From NCBI GenBank assembly GCA_902489745.1, contig CABUBB010000011.1, forward strand, positions 1 through 59,727: 59,727 nucleotides of DNA. Direction: 5' to 3'. Of this stretch, positions 1 to 9,371 are shown piece by piece. The notes under the pieces are model-generated. The model was not told the DNA's origin. It searched no databases and saw only the letters and a list, made by a program, of their open reading frames with translations. The number at the start of each line of letters is the position of its first letter. The first letter of the stretch is position 1. A program made the translations under genes and the position numbers. This stretch comes from Metaruminococcus_A sp003150405 (GTDB lineage Bacteria > Bacillota > Clostridia > Oscillospirales > Ruminococcaceae).

Positions 1-120
1 ATGTTTTCTATAATAAATATACAAAAATATGTTTTTTTCGTATTAAAATCACAAAAAATATTATTTTTATGAAAGACTATTTATATAGCTGCCGCGTCCC
101 TTTTTACCGTCAGTTTCAAT

Positions 121-150
121 AAAAGGAGCTGAAGCATTTGTCTCAGCCCC
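121..150 (-). terminator. Intrinsic terminator after the binding-protein array
   Basis: On the minus strand GGGGCTGA pairs with TCAGCTCC (one G-U pair), followed by TTTTATTG. It lies 17 bases past the stop of the last sugar-binding lipoprotein. This suggests that transcription of the four-gene array ends here rather than continuing into permease genes. The first 120 bases of the window are AT-rich and show no gene. Confidence 0.65.
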
Positions 151-166
151 TGAATACCGTTTCCTG

Positions 167-1539
167 TCAGCTAACCGAAACAGGCTCGCCGGATTTTTCT
201 TTTTCAGCAATGGTTTCAGCCATTGCCTGCAAATCCTTAAACGCTGTTGCAGGATCCTTTCCGGTCATAATTGCCTGAAGGGTGTTGTCATACCCATCGC
301 CCATTGCATGGCCGAATTCCTCGTCAAAGAAGCCAAAGGTAACGGCGCCGTCCCGCTCCATTGCCTCATTCACAAAGGTCAGCTCCTGTGGGGCGACCTC
401 TGCATCAAACGCAACCTTAGTAATCGGCACCTTTCCGGCAACCTCCGCCGTAGCCCTTTGCGCCTTGTCAGCGGTCATCCACTTTGGCCACTCAATAGCA
501 AGATCCGGATGTTCGCCGTTGATACCCAGAGCGATGTTATCGGTTTTGGCAATCCAAAGGTTGGATTCTCCTTTGCCCCCCTCTACAGTTGGAAACGGGA
601 ATACGCCAACCTTGCCAACCACCTGTGAATCATCGCGGTGAAAGCCTCCAATTGCCCAAGACCCCATACAGAGCATAGCTGCGTCGCCGCTGCGGAAATA
701 GGCTGCAGCCTGATCGTTGGAAACCCATTGGTCGAAGCCTGTATGTACCCTTTTTCGAACAGGTCATAGGTCATCTCACCGGCCTTAATATAACACTCCT
801 GGTTAAAGTTAAAATCTTCATCGCGGTTGACCACCTTCTTCACCGGGTCCAGCCCGCCAATTCGCTGCACCAGATAATTGGTGAACAACGCAATACACCA
901 CTTATCCTTGCTGGACATGGTGATTGGCTGAATGCCAGCACCTTTCAGGGTCTCACAAGCGTCCAAAAAATCGTCCCAGGTTTTAATCTCCTCCGCCTTG
1001 ACACCAGCCTGATCAAACAGCTCGGTGTTATAAAAAACGCAGGCAAAGGCAAAATTCATGGGGATGGCCCAGAGCTTTTCATCAAAGGTGACCGAGACAA
1101 ACGCACCGTCCTGGAAGGATTCTTTCCAAGCGGCGTCCTCGTTGAGATATGGAGTTAAATCCACAAATTTGCCGGACATGGCATATTCCTTAATATAGGC
1201 ACCCGGATTCATCCAAAGGGTGTCCGGCATTTGGTTTGCAGATGCAAGAGCATTGATCTTCGCCGAATACTGTTGGTCCGGATAAATTTCAACCTTCATG
1301 GTAATGCCTTTTCTATTGTTCTCGTTAAAATCATCCAGCGCCTTGTAAATTTCCTCCACCATCAGATCCTCATTGGTGGAACGCTCCGCATTGAACGTAA
1401 AGGTCAGCTCCACCTCCTCCGGCGCGCTCGAGCTACCGTTCGAAGAACTGCTTTCATCCGCACTGTTGCTGCATGCCGTAAATGCCGATAACATCATAGC
1501 GGCAGAGGCTAACACCACCAGCAGCTTCTTTGCTTTCAT
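167..1539 (-). pseudogene. Sugar ABC transporter substrate-binding lipoprotein 1, frameshifted
   Basis: Extracellular family-1-type solute-binding lipoprotein, expected to capture an oligosaccharide for an ABC importer. The ATG at 1539 follows GGAGGAG; a lysine-rich N-terminus, hydrophobic core and lipobox LSAFTAC give a lipoprotein signal. The motif VFYNTELFDQAG and the following TWDDFLDACETL match its three downstream-numbered paralogues. The frame is broken at about 721-735: the first frame ends in unrelated residues, whereas the next frame resumes with the paralogue-like sequence MGSWAIGGFHRDDSQ through to the stop at 167. One missing base in the GGGTTT run would restore a protein of about 456 residues. 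It is the last gene of the tandem array. Either a recent pseudogene or a sequencing indel. Confidence 0.85.
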
Positions 1540-1736
1540 GGCTATACTCCTCCTATCTATATGTGTATGATCCACCCAAACTGTATTCCCGCCTTCCTTC
1601 TGTTTTGGATTTTGTTTGTGTTCGATATTCGAATAAGCATGATATACCGCTCAATAAGCGGAGAAATTCTGAGAGAGCTATTTTGGCTCACATTCATTTC
1701 TATTCTGTCTCCAGAGGCCAATATGCCTAACCCGCC

Positions 1737-1770
1737 AAAAAAACGGCACAGAAAGCCTTTCTGTGCCGTT
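1737..1770 (-). terminator. Intrinsic terminator after binding protein 2
   Basis: A perfect 13-bp stem (AACGGCACAGAAA / TTTCTGTGCCGTT) with a 3-base loop is followed on the minus strand by seven T residues. It lies 5 bases after the stop of binding protein 2, so binding protein 1 must rely on read-through or its own promoter in the 235-bp gap. Confidence 0.85.
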
Positions 1771-1775
1771 GAATC

Positions 1776-3140
1776 CTATTCTTTTGTTTGATCCGTGTTT
1801 TTCTCGGCAGGCTCCAATGTCAGATATTCCTGCACCTGCGCCTGCAGGTTTTGAAATGCCTCGGCAGAATCGGTCCCAATCAAAATTTCCCACAGGGTTT
1901 CCTGGTAAGCCTTTCCCATCGCCTCACCGAGAACATGATCAAAAAAGCCGCTGGCGGTCATACCGTCCCGTTTCAGAGTTTCCCGGATAAACGTATATTC
2001 CTTCGGCGCCAGGTCAGCTTGGAACACTGCCTTAGTGGCTGGGAATTGGTATCCTTCCTCAGCCATCATTGCCTGCACTGAATCCGCAGTCAAATATTTT
2101 AACCACTGAACCGCCTGCTCAATATGTTTGCTTTGCGCCGAAACCGCAACGCTGGCATTCATCTCAACAAACCAATGATTTGCTTGACCTTTTCCTTCTT
2201 CGACCACAGGGAAAGGAAGTACTCCTACCTTGTCAATAATCTGAGAGTCGTCACGATGGAACCCGCCGACCGCCCAACTGCCGCTGCAAAACATAGCGGC
2301 TTCGCCGTTGCGAAAAGCGGCGCCGGCCTCGTCATTTGTTGTAGACGCAGTATCCGAAGGAAGGTACCCATTCTGCAAAAGCTCGTAGGTCATCTGACCC
2401 GCCCGGATAAAACAGTCCTGGTCAAAGCGAACCCCGTCCTCACGGTCGATAATCTGCTGCATTGGCTCCACACCGCCGAGCCGCTGCACCAGATAATTGG
2501 TGAAATACGAAATATTTTCGGGTTCTTCACCGCCCATTGCAAGCGGTTGTATACCAGCGTCTTTCAGCGTCTGGCAAGCAGCGAGAAAATCGTCCCAGGT
2601 CTGTATTTCCTCCGCCTTTACGTCGGCCTCTGTAAACAATTCGGTGTTGTAAAAAAGGCAATCCAGCCTCAGGCACAACGGCACTGCAAAAATCCCGCCA
2701 TCGTGCGCTGTCGAAACAAATGTGCCGTCCCAAAAGGATTCCCGCCACGCGTCATCCTCTTCCAAATAGGAGGTTAAATCAGCCAAATGGCCTGCACCAG
2801 CGTATTCTTTCATCACTGCGCCGTCCGGCATCCAAATCAAATCCGGAAGCTGGTTGGAGGCGGCCAATTTATTGAGCTCGTCAAAGTAAGGGGCTATTTC
2901 ATCAAAATGGGTCGTAATCGCTTCCATTTCAATCCGAAAAGTCTGGCTGTTATCCTGATTAAATTGGTCCGTCGCCTTTAACAAAGTTTCCAACAGCAAA
3001 TCACTGCTAGAGGCCGAGTCATGCGCATACACAAAGGTAAGCATAATCTTCTCTTTTTCCGGCGGCTGTTCTTCACAGGCCGTAAAAACCGGTAGCAAGA
3101 TAAGCGCTGCTACAAATGCCAAAAACCGTTTCACTTTCAT
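1776..3140 (-). CDS. Sugar ABC transporter substrate-binding lipoprotein 2
   Basis: A 454-residue extracellular solute-binding protein anchored by an N-terminal lipid. The signal reads MKVKRFLAF, then a hydrophobic stretch ending in the lipobox PVFTAC. The body has the features of family-1 carbohydrate-binding proteins: N-terminal lobe ending near NQLPDLIWMP, then LFYNTELF, a lobe-crossing TWDDFLAACQTLKDAGIQP and a C-terminal SWAVGGFHRDDSQ motif. It is intact and clearly paralogous to its neighbours. The start is preceded by a GGGGAAAG ribosome site. No permease or ATPase gene is adjacent, so its transporter partner is unknown. The ligand cannot be read from sequence; the nearby GH43 enzyme makes xylo-oligosaccharide plausible. 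Confidence 0.9.
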   Translation of the reverse strand: MKVKRFLAFVAALILLPVFTACEEQPPEKEKIMLTFVYAHDSASSSDLLLETLLKATDQFNQDNSQTFRIEMEAITTHFDEIAPYFDELNKLAASNQLPDLIWMPDGAVMKEYAGAGHLADLTSYLEEDDAWRESFWDGTFVSTAHDGGIFAVPLCLRLDCLFYNTELFTEADVKAEEIQTWDDFLAACQTLKDAGIQPLAMGGEEPENISYFTNYLVQRLGGVEPMQQIIDREDGVRFDQDCFIRAGQMTYELLQNGYLPSDTASTTNDEAGAAFRNGEAAMFCSGSWAVGGFHRDDSQIIDKVGVLPFPVVEEGKGQANHWFVEMNASVAVSAQSKHIEQAVQWLKYLTADSVQAMMAEEGYQFPATKAVFQADLAPKEYTFIRETLKRDGMTASGFFDHVLGEAMGKAYQETLWEILIGTDSAEAFQNLQAQVQEYLTLEPAEKNTDQTKE

Positions 3141-3258
3141 TGTTCTTTCCCCCTCGCCATAGTTCCGGTCAGCTACTTTCTGCTTTATGAAAGCCTGCTA
3201 CTGCTTTACCGTCTTTTTTGAAGCGCCGCACCGTTACCCACAAAACCCCAAATGTTTA

Positions 3259-4620
3259 CTACGGCTCGAAGCCCTGTGCCTCCTGTTGCATTTGCCTCCG
3301 GGCAACCAACTGCTCCTGTAGTTCCGAAAACGCCTGTTCCGGAGCTTTACCCAGCGCAATTTGTTTCCAAGCTGTCTCATAAAAGTCAGTCGTGTCCTCA
3401 TCCGGCAATATGCCGTCCCAGGAAAAGAACCGGGGCGTTTGTTCGAGTAAATCAGCCGCCATGCGCAGTTCGGGAAGATACTTGCCAATATCCTCCTCGG
3501 GTTGAGCCGCCGGAATCTGACCGGTCCAATCAGCTGCCTCCTGCTGCGCATCGGCCGAGGTCATCCACCGGAAAAAATCCAGCACAGCGTCCGGATGCTC
3601 ACACGCCGCGCTCATTGAAAGGCTGTTGGTGTGCACCCAAAGTTCTTCCTGTCCTTCTCCGCCCTCTACTTGTGGAAATGGCAGCAGTCCCACCTTGTCT
3701 CGTACAATGGAATCATCCCGGTAAATGCTGCCAAGAGAGGTTGTATCCGCAACCAACATAGCCGCTTTCCCTTGGACAAAACGCACCTTTTCCATTTCCT
3801 CGGCAGTCCGCCCCAGGTTTTCATTGACATAACCCCGTTCAATAAGCTCATAGAACATTGTGCCAGCTACCAAAAAATCCTCCTGCATAAAATCAAACTG
3901 TGCGCCCTGTTCCAGCATAGACGATAGTTGCTGGGCGCCGCCAAGCCGCTGCACTAAAGAATGGGCCATTGGCATTAAACCGGAACCGTCTTTTGCCGCT
4001 GCAACCAAAGGCGTAATATTGTTCTGCCGCAGGGATTCGCAGGCCTTCAAAAATCCCTCCCAGGTTGTCAGCTCTTCCGCGCTAATTCCAGCGCGTTCAA
4101 ACAGTTCGGTGTTATAAAAAAGGCAGCAGAAATCCATCAGGACGGGAATCGACCAAATGTGCCCATCCACTTCGGAGACGGCAAACGCCCCCGGGCGGAA
4201 GGATTCCTTCCACACGGCGTCCTCTTCCAGATACGAGGTTAGGTCGGCAAGCAGGCCCTCCCGCGCCATTTGGTTCAAAGGCACGCCGGGGATGGTCCAG
4301 AACAAATCCGGAAGCTGATTGGCGGCGGCAAGCGCATTGAGCTTATCCGCATACTGATGATCGGAATAGGTCACCGCCCGAATCAGAACCCCCTGCTCAT
4401 TCGCTTCATTAAAATGATCCATCCTTTTATATAGGAATTCCGCAACCATATCCTCACTGGACCATCGCTCATAACACATGGCAAATTGGAGTTCAACTTC
4501 CGGCGCCTTCTCAGATTCATCTGCCGTACCGGTTCCACATGCCTGTGTAAAAATTACCGCCAGCAGAATTGCCGCCACAAACACGGCGGTTACCGAAACA
4601 ACCACTTTCCGGCTTTTCAT
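3259..4620 (-). CDS. Sugar ABC transporter substrate-binding lipoprotein 3
   Basis: A 453-residue extracellular binding lipoprotein of the same family. The ATG at 4620 follows GGAGGGGG. The signal peptide has hydrophobic VTAVFVAAILLAVIF and an FTQAC lipobox. Shared landmarks are NQLPDLFWTIPG, LFYNTELFERAG, TWEGFLKACESL and YRDDSIVRDKVG. It is more diverged than copies 1 and 2 in the central lobe, so ligand preference may differ. It lies 118 bp downstream of copy 2 in coordinate terms (upstream in transcription) and 90 bp from copy 4; I saw no clear terminator in these two gaps, so copies 4, 3 and 2 may be one transcript. Confidence 0.9.
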   Translation of the reverse strand: MKSRKVVVSVTAVFVAAILLAVIFTQACGTGTADESEKAPEVELQFAMCYERWSSEDMVAEFLYKRMDHFNEANEQGVLIRAVTYSDHQYADKLNALAAANQLPDLFWTIPGVPLNQMAREGLLADLTSYLEEDAVWKESFRPGAFAVSEVDGHIWSIPVLMDFCCLFYNTELFERAGISAEELTTWEGFLKACESLRQNNITPLVAAAKDGSGLMPMAHSLVQRLGGAQQLSSMLEQGAQFDFMQEDFLVAGTMFYELIERGYVNENLGRTAEEMEKVRFVQGKAAMLVADTTSLGSIYRDDSIVRDKVGLLPFPQVEGGEGQEELWVHTNSLSMSAACEHPDAVLDFFRWMTSADAQQEAADWTGQIPAAQPEEDIGKYLPELRMAADLLEQTPRFFSWDGILPDEDTTDFYETAWKQIALGKAPEQAFSELQEQLVARRQMQQEAQGFEP

Positions 4621-4710
4621 CCAGCCCCCTCCTTTGCTTTTTGGTGCCTACCACAAGTGAAACATACCTTTTCTCCGCGGTTTCAACCCTGCAAACGGCG
4701 CTCCGTTTCT

Positions 4711-6045
4711 CTAGTTCTGCAAAGAATGTTCCGGCATATCTGCAACCGCTGCGGCATCCTCCTGTAATTGTTCCAGCATTTCCGCCGGATCCTGCCCCAG
4801 CAAGGCTCCGCGCCACGCGTTTTCATACGCCGTTTCCCGCTCGCTGCCCAGATACGACCGGTCAAAATCCAGGACATGCAGCGGTCTGCTCAACAATTGA
4901 TCTGCCTGAACCAGTTCGTCCTTGCCATTGAATTGGGCCGTTTCAAGCGAAACCTTTGTGGCGGGCAGCCGATACAGGTTAGCGGCAAGATCAAGCTGTA
5001 CTTCCTCTGCGGTCATCTGTTTGAGCCATTCAACAGCCGCCTCCTGGTTTTCGTTGTCTGTACTTACCGCTATGCTGTGTGCCTGGGCAAACCACACGTC
5101 CTGTACACCGCTCCCGCCTTCCAGCTGCGGAAACGGCATAATCCCAACCAGCCCTTTTACAGCGGAATCCTCCCGTTGAAAACCGCCGATAGAACTCAGA
5201 CTGCCAAGCATCATGGCAACTTCTCCCTCAAAAAAGTTAATATCCCTCCCATATTTACGGTAATGTTCATGCGAATATCCTGAATAAGCCGGAAGGTACT
5301 CCTGTTCCATCAGGGCATTCAGCATTCCGCCGACCTCCGCATAGGGCTCCAGCGCAAGATCAAACGAACCGTCCAGCATTGTTTCAAACGGTTCTATCCC
5401 GGCCTTTCGCTGCAGCAGGTAATCCGCAAACCGGGCGACCCGGTTATCGTCCCCATCCAGCAACAGCGGCGGGATGCCTGCCGATTTCAGTGCCTCGCAG
5501 GCTTCCAGAAAATCCTCCCATGTCCGAATCTCCTCCGCCCGGATATTTGCCCGCTCAAATAAATGGGTGTTGTAAAAAATACAATTTGCCTGAAAGGTGA
5601 TAGGAACCGACCAGATTTTCCCCTCATATTCAGAAGAAACAAAAGCACCCTCCCGGAAAGAGCTGTACCATTCGCTATCTGCCTCCAGACAAGGGGTCAA
5701 TTCGGCAAGCGCGCCCTCCTTTGCAAATTTCTGAACACGAGCCTCTAACTCCGGGCCAAACAAAATCAAATCCGGCAGTTGGTTGGAGGCTGCAAGCGTA
5801 TTGAGCTTATCCAAATACTGCGGATCCGGATAAACCTCGGTTTTAAGAACGGTTTCTGTATTGCCGAAGTTAAAATCATCGACTGCTGCATAAATAGACT
5901 CTAAAAGCGGATCAGAGCCGGACGCGCGCTCGGTATACACCATCATACGAAGCTCAACTTTCTCCCGCTGCCGACCGCAAGACGCTGCTCCCACCGGCAA
6001 CAGCAGCAGAGCGGCAAGCAGCACACAAATACGTTTAAACCGCAT
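4711..6045 (-). CDS. Sugar ABC transporter substrate-binding lipoprotein 4
   Basis: First gene of the tandem array in transcription order, 444 residues from the ATG at 6045, which follows GGAGGGAGAAC; an upstream in-frame ATG at 6102 lacks a ribosome site. The signal peptide ends in a lipobox-like PVGAASC. Family motifs seen are NQLPDLILFGPELE, IFYNTHLFERAN, TWEDFLEACEALKSAGIPP and SIGGFQREDSAV. It ends with a short Gln/Asn tail. Function as for its paralogues: extracellular capture of a carbohydrate for an ABC importer not encoded here. AT-rich DNA upstream probably carries the array promoter. Confidence 0.9.
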   Translation of the reverse strand: MRFKRICVLLAALLLLPVGAASCGRQREKVELRMMVYTERASGSDPLLESIYAAVDDFNFGNTETVLKTEVYPDPQYLDKLNTLAASNQLPDLILFGPELEARVQKFAKEGALAELTPCLEADSEWYSSFREGAFVSSEYEGKIWSVPITFQANCIFYNTHLFERANIRAEEIRTWEDFLEACEALKSAGIPPLLLDGDDNRVARFADYLLQRKAGIEPFETMLDGSFDLALEPYAEVGGMLNALMEQEYLPAYSGYSHEHYRKYGRDINFFEGEVAMMLGSLSSIGGFQREDSAVKGLVGIMPFPQLEGGSGVQDVWFAQAHSIAVSTDNENQEAAVEWLKQMTAEEVQLDLAANLYRLPATKVSLETAQFNGKDELVQADQLLSRPLHVLDFDRSYLGSERETAYENAWRGALLGQDPAEMLEQLQEDAAAVADMPEHSLQN

Positions 6046-6544
6046 CGTTCTCCCTCCATTCATGCAACGGGTGTTGTTTATAGCACATACCTTTTCTACC
6101 ATAACTATACCTCAGTTTTGTTGTATAGTAAACAAAAATGACTCTATTTTTTCGTATTTTATTCACTTTTATATTTATTTTTATCAATATTCTATAACAA
6201 TCACATTAAAAGGCACTCTTTCGTGGTTTCAAACCCATAAGCTGTATTCTGTAATCCTCCAAATCTCAACTTCTTCCGTATTTCCTCTCCTAAAAAATGA
6301 CGCGAATCCTTATGGAGCAGACTGGCAAATCGCAGCTGCTCCCGCAGACGCCAGCCTCATATACCACAAAAACGAACCGTAACCAGCCGAAATATCCTTG
6401 AGCCAGCCGCAGCATATCCGCCCGGGCGAATCGCACCTTCAGCCTGTTCAGAATTAGGCGCAGCTTCTCCCCCAAAAATAATCCTCACAAAACCCACAAA
6501 CAAAAAAACAGCCGCGGGAAATCCCGCGGCTGTTTTGCCGAATA
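6046..6544. other. Intergenic region between the binding-protein array and GH43
   Basis: About 500 bases without a clear intact gene. The half next to the array is very AT-rich and should hold its promoter; TATAGT at 6092-6097 (read on the minus strand) is a possible -10, with no convincing -35. The half next to GH43 (about 6240-6475) can be read on the minus strand in pieces resembling coding sequence (RLAQGYFGWLRF and, in another frame, WRLREQLRFASLLHKDSRHF), but frames change and stops intervene. It may be a relic; I cannot name it firmly. Confidence 0.5.
6502..6532 (-). terminator. Intrinsic terminator of the GH43 gene
   Basis: Perfect 10-bp GC-rich stem CAGCCGCGGG / CCCGCGGCTG with an AAAT/ATTT loop, then seven T residues on the minus strand, 13 bases after the GH43 stop. 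A shorter T run on the other side may allow weak activity in both directions. Confidence 0.9.
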
Positions 6545-8110
6545 TTAATCACGGCCGGTATATTCAAAATAATCAAAGTCAGCATGGTTTTCGCTCGGCA
6601 TGCCATTGCTGCTGGTGAACATACCAATGGTATTGCCCACAAAACCGCCCGCCACATCGGTTGAGAGGATGCGTGCATCCACATCGCCAATGAGAAGCTG
6701 GGTCTTTGCAAAGGTTTTCCCGTAGTAGAACCGAAGCGCCTGCCCATCCTGCTGGACATGCAGGTAGACACGCACCGCATGGAACGGAACCCGGGCAAGT
6801 ACGGTTTCCTCCCCCGCTTCACACCGCACCAAGCGGACAACGGTTTCTCCATTTTCCAGCGCATATTCAAACCGGTACTGATAAGCGTCGCTCTGTACCA
6901 GGGCAATTCCCGCCGTCTCATGCTCATTTGCCGGTTCAAATTCAAACGCCGTATTGACCGAAAAGTTGATGTGCTGCTGCCGCAGGCAGACATAGGCGGG
7001 TGCGCAGGGCTCGGTCAGCTTTTCCGGGATAGTGGAAAGCTGCAGGTATCCCTCACGGGCGTCCATGGAAACGACCCCGTCCGCGACGTTGCGCAAGGTG
7101 AGCCATTTTTGATCCAGCTCAAGATCGTCAAAATGGTCGCAGGCCGGCTTGCTTTCATAAATTACTTCCGGCAGGTCCGGCGCCTTGTGGATGGTCTCCA
7201 CCAGACCGATACCACGGTTGACAATCAGCCAGCCGTTTTCCCACTCCACCGGGACGAGGAAGGTCTCGCGCCCAAGGTTGCGGTAATAACCACCGTAGGT
7301 GCGAGAGCCGAGCAGCACCATGTACCACTGGCCGTCCGGCGTATCGACAAGGTCGCCGTGGCCGACGTTGACAATCGGGTAATCCAGCCCCAAATGGCGG
7401 TGGGTCAGCACCGGATTCGCCGGGTTGCCCTCGTACGGCCCGGTGATGTTTTTACTGCGCGCCATGGTCACCGAATGGTTGTGCTCGGTGCCGCCTTCGG
7501 CAATCATCAGGTAATAATAGCCGTCCTTTTTATAAAGGTGGGGGCCCTCCGGCCAGACGGCGTTTTTAAGCGCCCCTTCCCAGAGGACATAGGTCTCGCC
7601 CACCAATTTCATGGTTGTAAGATCCAGCTCCTGCATCCAAATCTGGTTGTCACCAAAGTAGCGGGATTCCGCCCCGCGTTTCTGCCGGGTGCCGATGTAA
7701 TACGCCTTGCCGTCGTCATCAAAGAAAAGGGACGGGTCAATATCCGGCGCGCCCTCAAAAAAATACGGTTCACTCCACGGGCCAGCCGGATCCTTGGCGG
7801 TGACCACAAAGTTGCCGCCCGCACCCACATTGGTGGTAATCACATAAAAGGTGCCATCATGGTAGCGGATGGTCGGCGCGTAAATGCCGCCGGAATGATG
7901 CTGGGTGCCGAACTGCGCCTGGGACGGGCGGTCGAGTACATTGCCAATCTGCTCCCAGTGGACCAGATCCTTGCTGTGGAAGATCGGCACGCCGGGGAAA
8001 TACACAAAGCTGGAGTTGACCAGATAGAAGTCATCTCCCACCCTGCATACCGACGGATCCGGATAAAACCCCGGAAGAATCGGGTTTTGATAGGTTCGCT
8101 CGTTTGACAT
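6545..8110 (-). CDS. Glycoside hydrolase family 43, beta-xylosidase / arabinofuranosidase type
   Basis: A 521-residue retaining-fold-free (inverting) GH43 enzyme, expected to release xylose or arabinose from short xylo-oligosaccharides. The five-bladed propeller domain fills residues 1 to about 310: catalytic-base region NPILPGFYPDPSVCR, pKa-modulating aspartate in DIDPSLFFDDDGKAY and the catalytic acid in WPEGPHLYKKDGYYYL. A C-terminal beta-sandwich (about 330-521, FDDLELDQKWLTLR onward) is typical of the XynB-like subfamilies. No signal peptide, so it acts in the cytoplasm on imported sugars, which fits the adjacent binding proteins. The start has GGAGGGATT upstream. It has its own promoter and terminator, so it is monocistronic. 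Confidence 0.93.
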   Translation of the reverse strand: MSNERTYQNPILPGFYPDPSVCRVGDDFYLVNSSFVYFPGVPIFHSKDLVHWEQIGNVLDRPSQAQFGTQHHSGGIYAPTIRYHDGTFYVITTNVGAGGNFVVTAKDPAGPWSEPYFFEGAPDIDPSLFFDDDGKAYYIGTRQKRGAESRYFGDNQIWMQELDLTTMKLVGETYVLWEGALKNAVWPEGPHLYKKDGYYYLMIAEGGTEHNHSVTMARSKNITGPYEGNPANPVLTHRHLGLDYPIVNVGHGDLVDTPDGQWYMVLLGSRTYGGYYRNLGRETFLVPVEWENGWLIVNRGIGLVETIHKAPDLPEVIYESKPACDHFDDLELDQKWLTLRNVADGVVSMDAREGYLQLSTIPEKLTEPCAPAYVCLRQQHINFSVNTAFEFEPANEHETAGIALVQSDAYQYRFEYALENGETVVRLVRCEAGEETVLARVPFHAVRVYLHVQQDGQALRFYYGKTFAKTQLLIGDVDARILSTDVAGGFVGNTIGMFTSSNGMPSENHADFDYFEYTGRD

Positions 8111-8142
8111 ACAATCCCTCCAAATTCATCGTTGTTAGCACC

Positions 8143-8172
8143 ATCATAACACTTTCACGCAGCCGCCGTCAA
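8143..8172 (-). promoter_or_regulatory. Promoter of GH43 with possible catabolite site
   Basis: Minus strand: TTGACG (8172-8167), 18-bp spacer, TATGAT (8148-8143). The spacer end and -10 contain TGAAAGTGTTATGA, which differs at two positions from the CcpA cre consensus; overlap with the -10 would fit glucose repression. The cre reading is an inference. Confidence 0.65.
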
Positions 8173-8186
8173 CGGATTGTTTTTTG

Positions 8187-8216
8187 TTGCCGAATCCAGT
8201 CGAACCGTGGTATAAT
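8187..8216 (+). promoter_or_regulatory. Promoter of the glycosylase / DinB-like pair
   Basis: TTGCCG, 18-bp spacer, TATAAT on the plus strand, back to back with the GH43 promoter. The untranslated leader to the first ATG is about 110 bases. Confidence 0.65.
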
Positions 8217-8333
8217 AAGACAATGACCTGTCCCACCGGGACGCCGGACAACCAAACTCATGTCCGTGCCATTTCACGGCTGGAAGGCTGACATTATTTC
8301 GCTTTCTGTCTGTACCAGGAAAGGCGGTGCCGC

Positions 8334-8834
8334 ATGGCGTTTGTCACCCACGAAGGGATTGAACCGGTGTTTGATGAACACTCCCGCGTGTTGATTTTGG
8401 GGAGCATTCCCTCGCCCAAATCGCGGGAAAACGGCTTTTACTACGGCCATCCGCAAAACCGGTTCTGGCCGTTGCTTGCGGCGTTGTTAAACGAGCCGCT
8501 CCCCTGTACCAATGAAGAAAAAGAGGCACTGCTGCACCGCAGGCAGATTGCGCTGTGGGACGTCCTCGCCTCCTGCGAAATCCGCGGGGCGGATGACAAC
8601 AGCATCCTCAACCCCACCGTCAATAACATTGGCTGGCTGCTCGCCCAGTGCCCGGTGACCGGGGTTTTTACCACCGGCGCCAAAGCCACCGCACTTTATA
8701 AAAAATACTGCCTCCCGCAGACCGGGGTGGAGTCCATCTACCTGCCGTCCACCAGCCCGGCAAACCAGGGCCGCTTTCCAATGGACAAGCTACTGGAGCA
8801 CTGGCAGGTTGTGCTAAAATATCTCAGCCGATAA
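8334..8834 (+). CDS. DNA-deoxyinosine (hypoxanthine) glycosylase, UDG superfamily
   Basis: A 166-residue monofunctional base-excision enzyme of uracil-DNA glycosylase family 6, which removes hypoxanthine formed by adenine deamination. The family signature LILGSIPSPKSRE with GFYYGHPQNRFW lies at about residues 19-46, and LWDVLASCEIRGADDNSI follows. The C-terminal segment LPSTSPANQG carries the usual ST/SPxN active-site loop. Full family length. The ATG at 8334 follows AAAGGCGGTG. It is followed after 15 bases by a DinB-like gene, probably in one transcript. Confidence 0.88.
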   Translation: MAFVTHEGIEPVFDEHSRVLILGSIPSPKSRENGFYYGHPQNRFWPLLAALLNEPLPCTNEEKEALLHRRQIALWDVLASCEIRGADDNSILNPTVNNIGWLLAQCPVTGVFTTGAKATALYKKYCLPQTGVESIYLPSTSPANQGRFPMDKLLEHWQVVLKYLSR

Positions 8835-8849
8835 AAGGAGGGCAATTCC

Positions 8850-9371
8850 ATGCGAAAACCGCTGACCGACCGCATTGCGCACCAGACCGACCTCACCTTA
8901 TACAACATTCAGGTCGCTCTGTCTACCTGCCGGTTTGAAGAGGAACTCAACGAGGTGCCGGTCTGGCGAATTCTTTACAGCGCACTCTATGAATTTGACT
9001 GCCGGTTTCCGGAACCGGGCTTCCTGTGCCGCGAACCGGAGTTTCATACCGCGGGCATGGAAGATTTAAACCTTCCTTATTCCGGCAAGCCGCTCACCAA
9101 AGACCAGCTTGTGGAGTATTACCTGGACGTCAAGGCACGCATTTTCCTGTATCTGGATGAAATGGACGATGATCTCCTGCTTCAAAAGCCGAAAAACTGC
9201 CCGTATACCCGTTTGGATCTCATTCTGGACCAGCTCCGGCGTTTTACCTACCAAATCGGCCGGGTGAACGCCTTTACCGAACTGCTGCTCCGCAAACGCC
9301 CAGTCTTTGTCGGCATTGAGGAGGATTACCCAAAGGATCACCAGTACTTTGAGGAGCCGCACCGGAATTAA
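8850..9371 (+). CDS. DinB/helical-bundle family protein of unknown function
   Basis: A 173-residue soluble protein with no signal or membrane segment, starting after AAAAGGAGGGC. It is rich in amphipathic helices and has scattered histidine/tyrosine motifs (HQTDLTLYNIQVAL near the start, YLDEMDDDLLL, RLDLILDQLRRFTYQIGRVN) that resemble DinB-like metal-binding four-helix proteins. The third helix 'YQIGRVN' stands where DinB proteins often have H-x3-H, so metal binding is doubtful. Co-transcribed with the glycosylase gene. The biochemical role is unknown. Confidence 0.55.
   Translation: MRKPLTDRIAHQTDLTLYNIQVALSTCRFEEELNEVPVWRILYSALYEFDCRFPEPGFLCREPEFHTAGMEDLNLPYSGKPLTKDQLVEYYLDVKARIFLYLDEMDDDLLLQKPKNCPYTRLDLILDQLRRFTYQIGRVNAFTELLLRKRPVFVGIEEDYPKDHQYFEEPHRN

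Noticed and set aside
6758..8107. Plus-strand frame of 449 codons opposite GH43
   Set aside because: Antisense shadow of the glycoside hydrolase.
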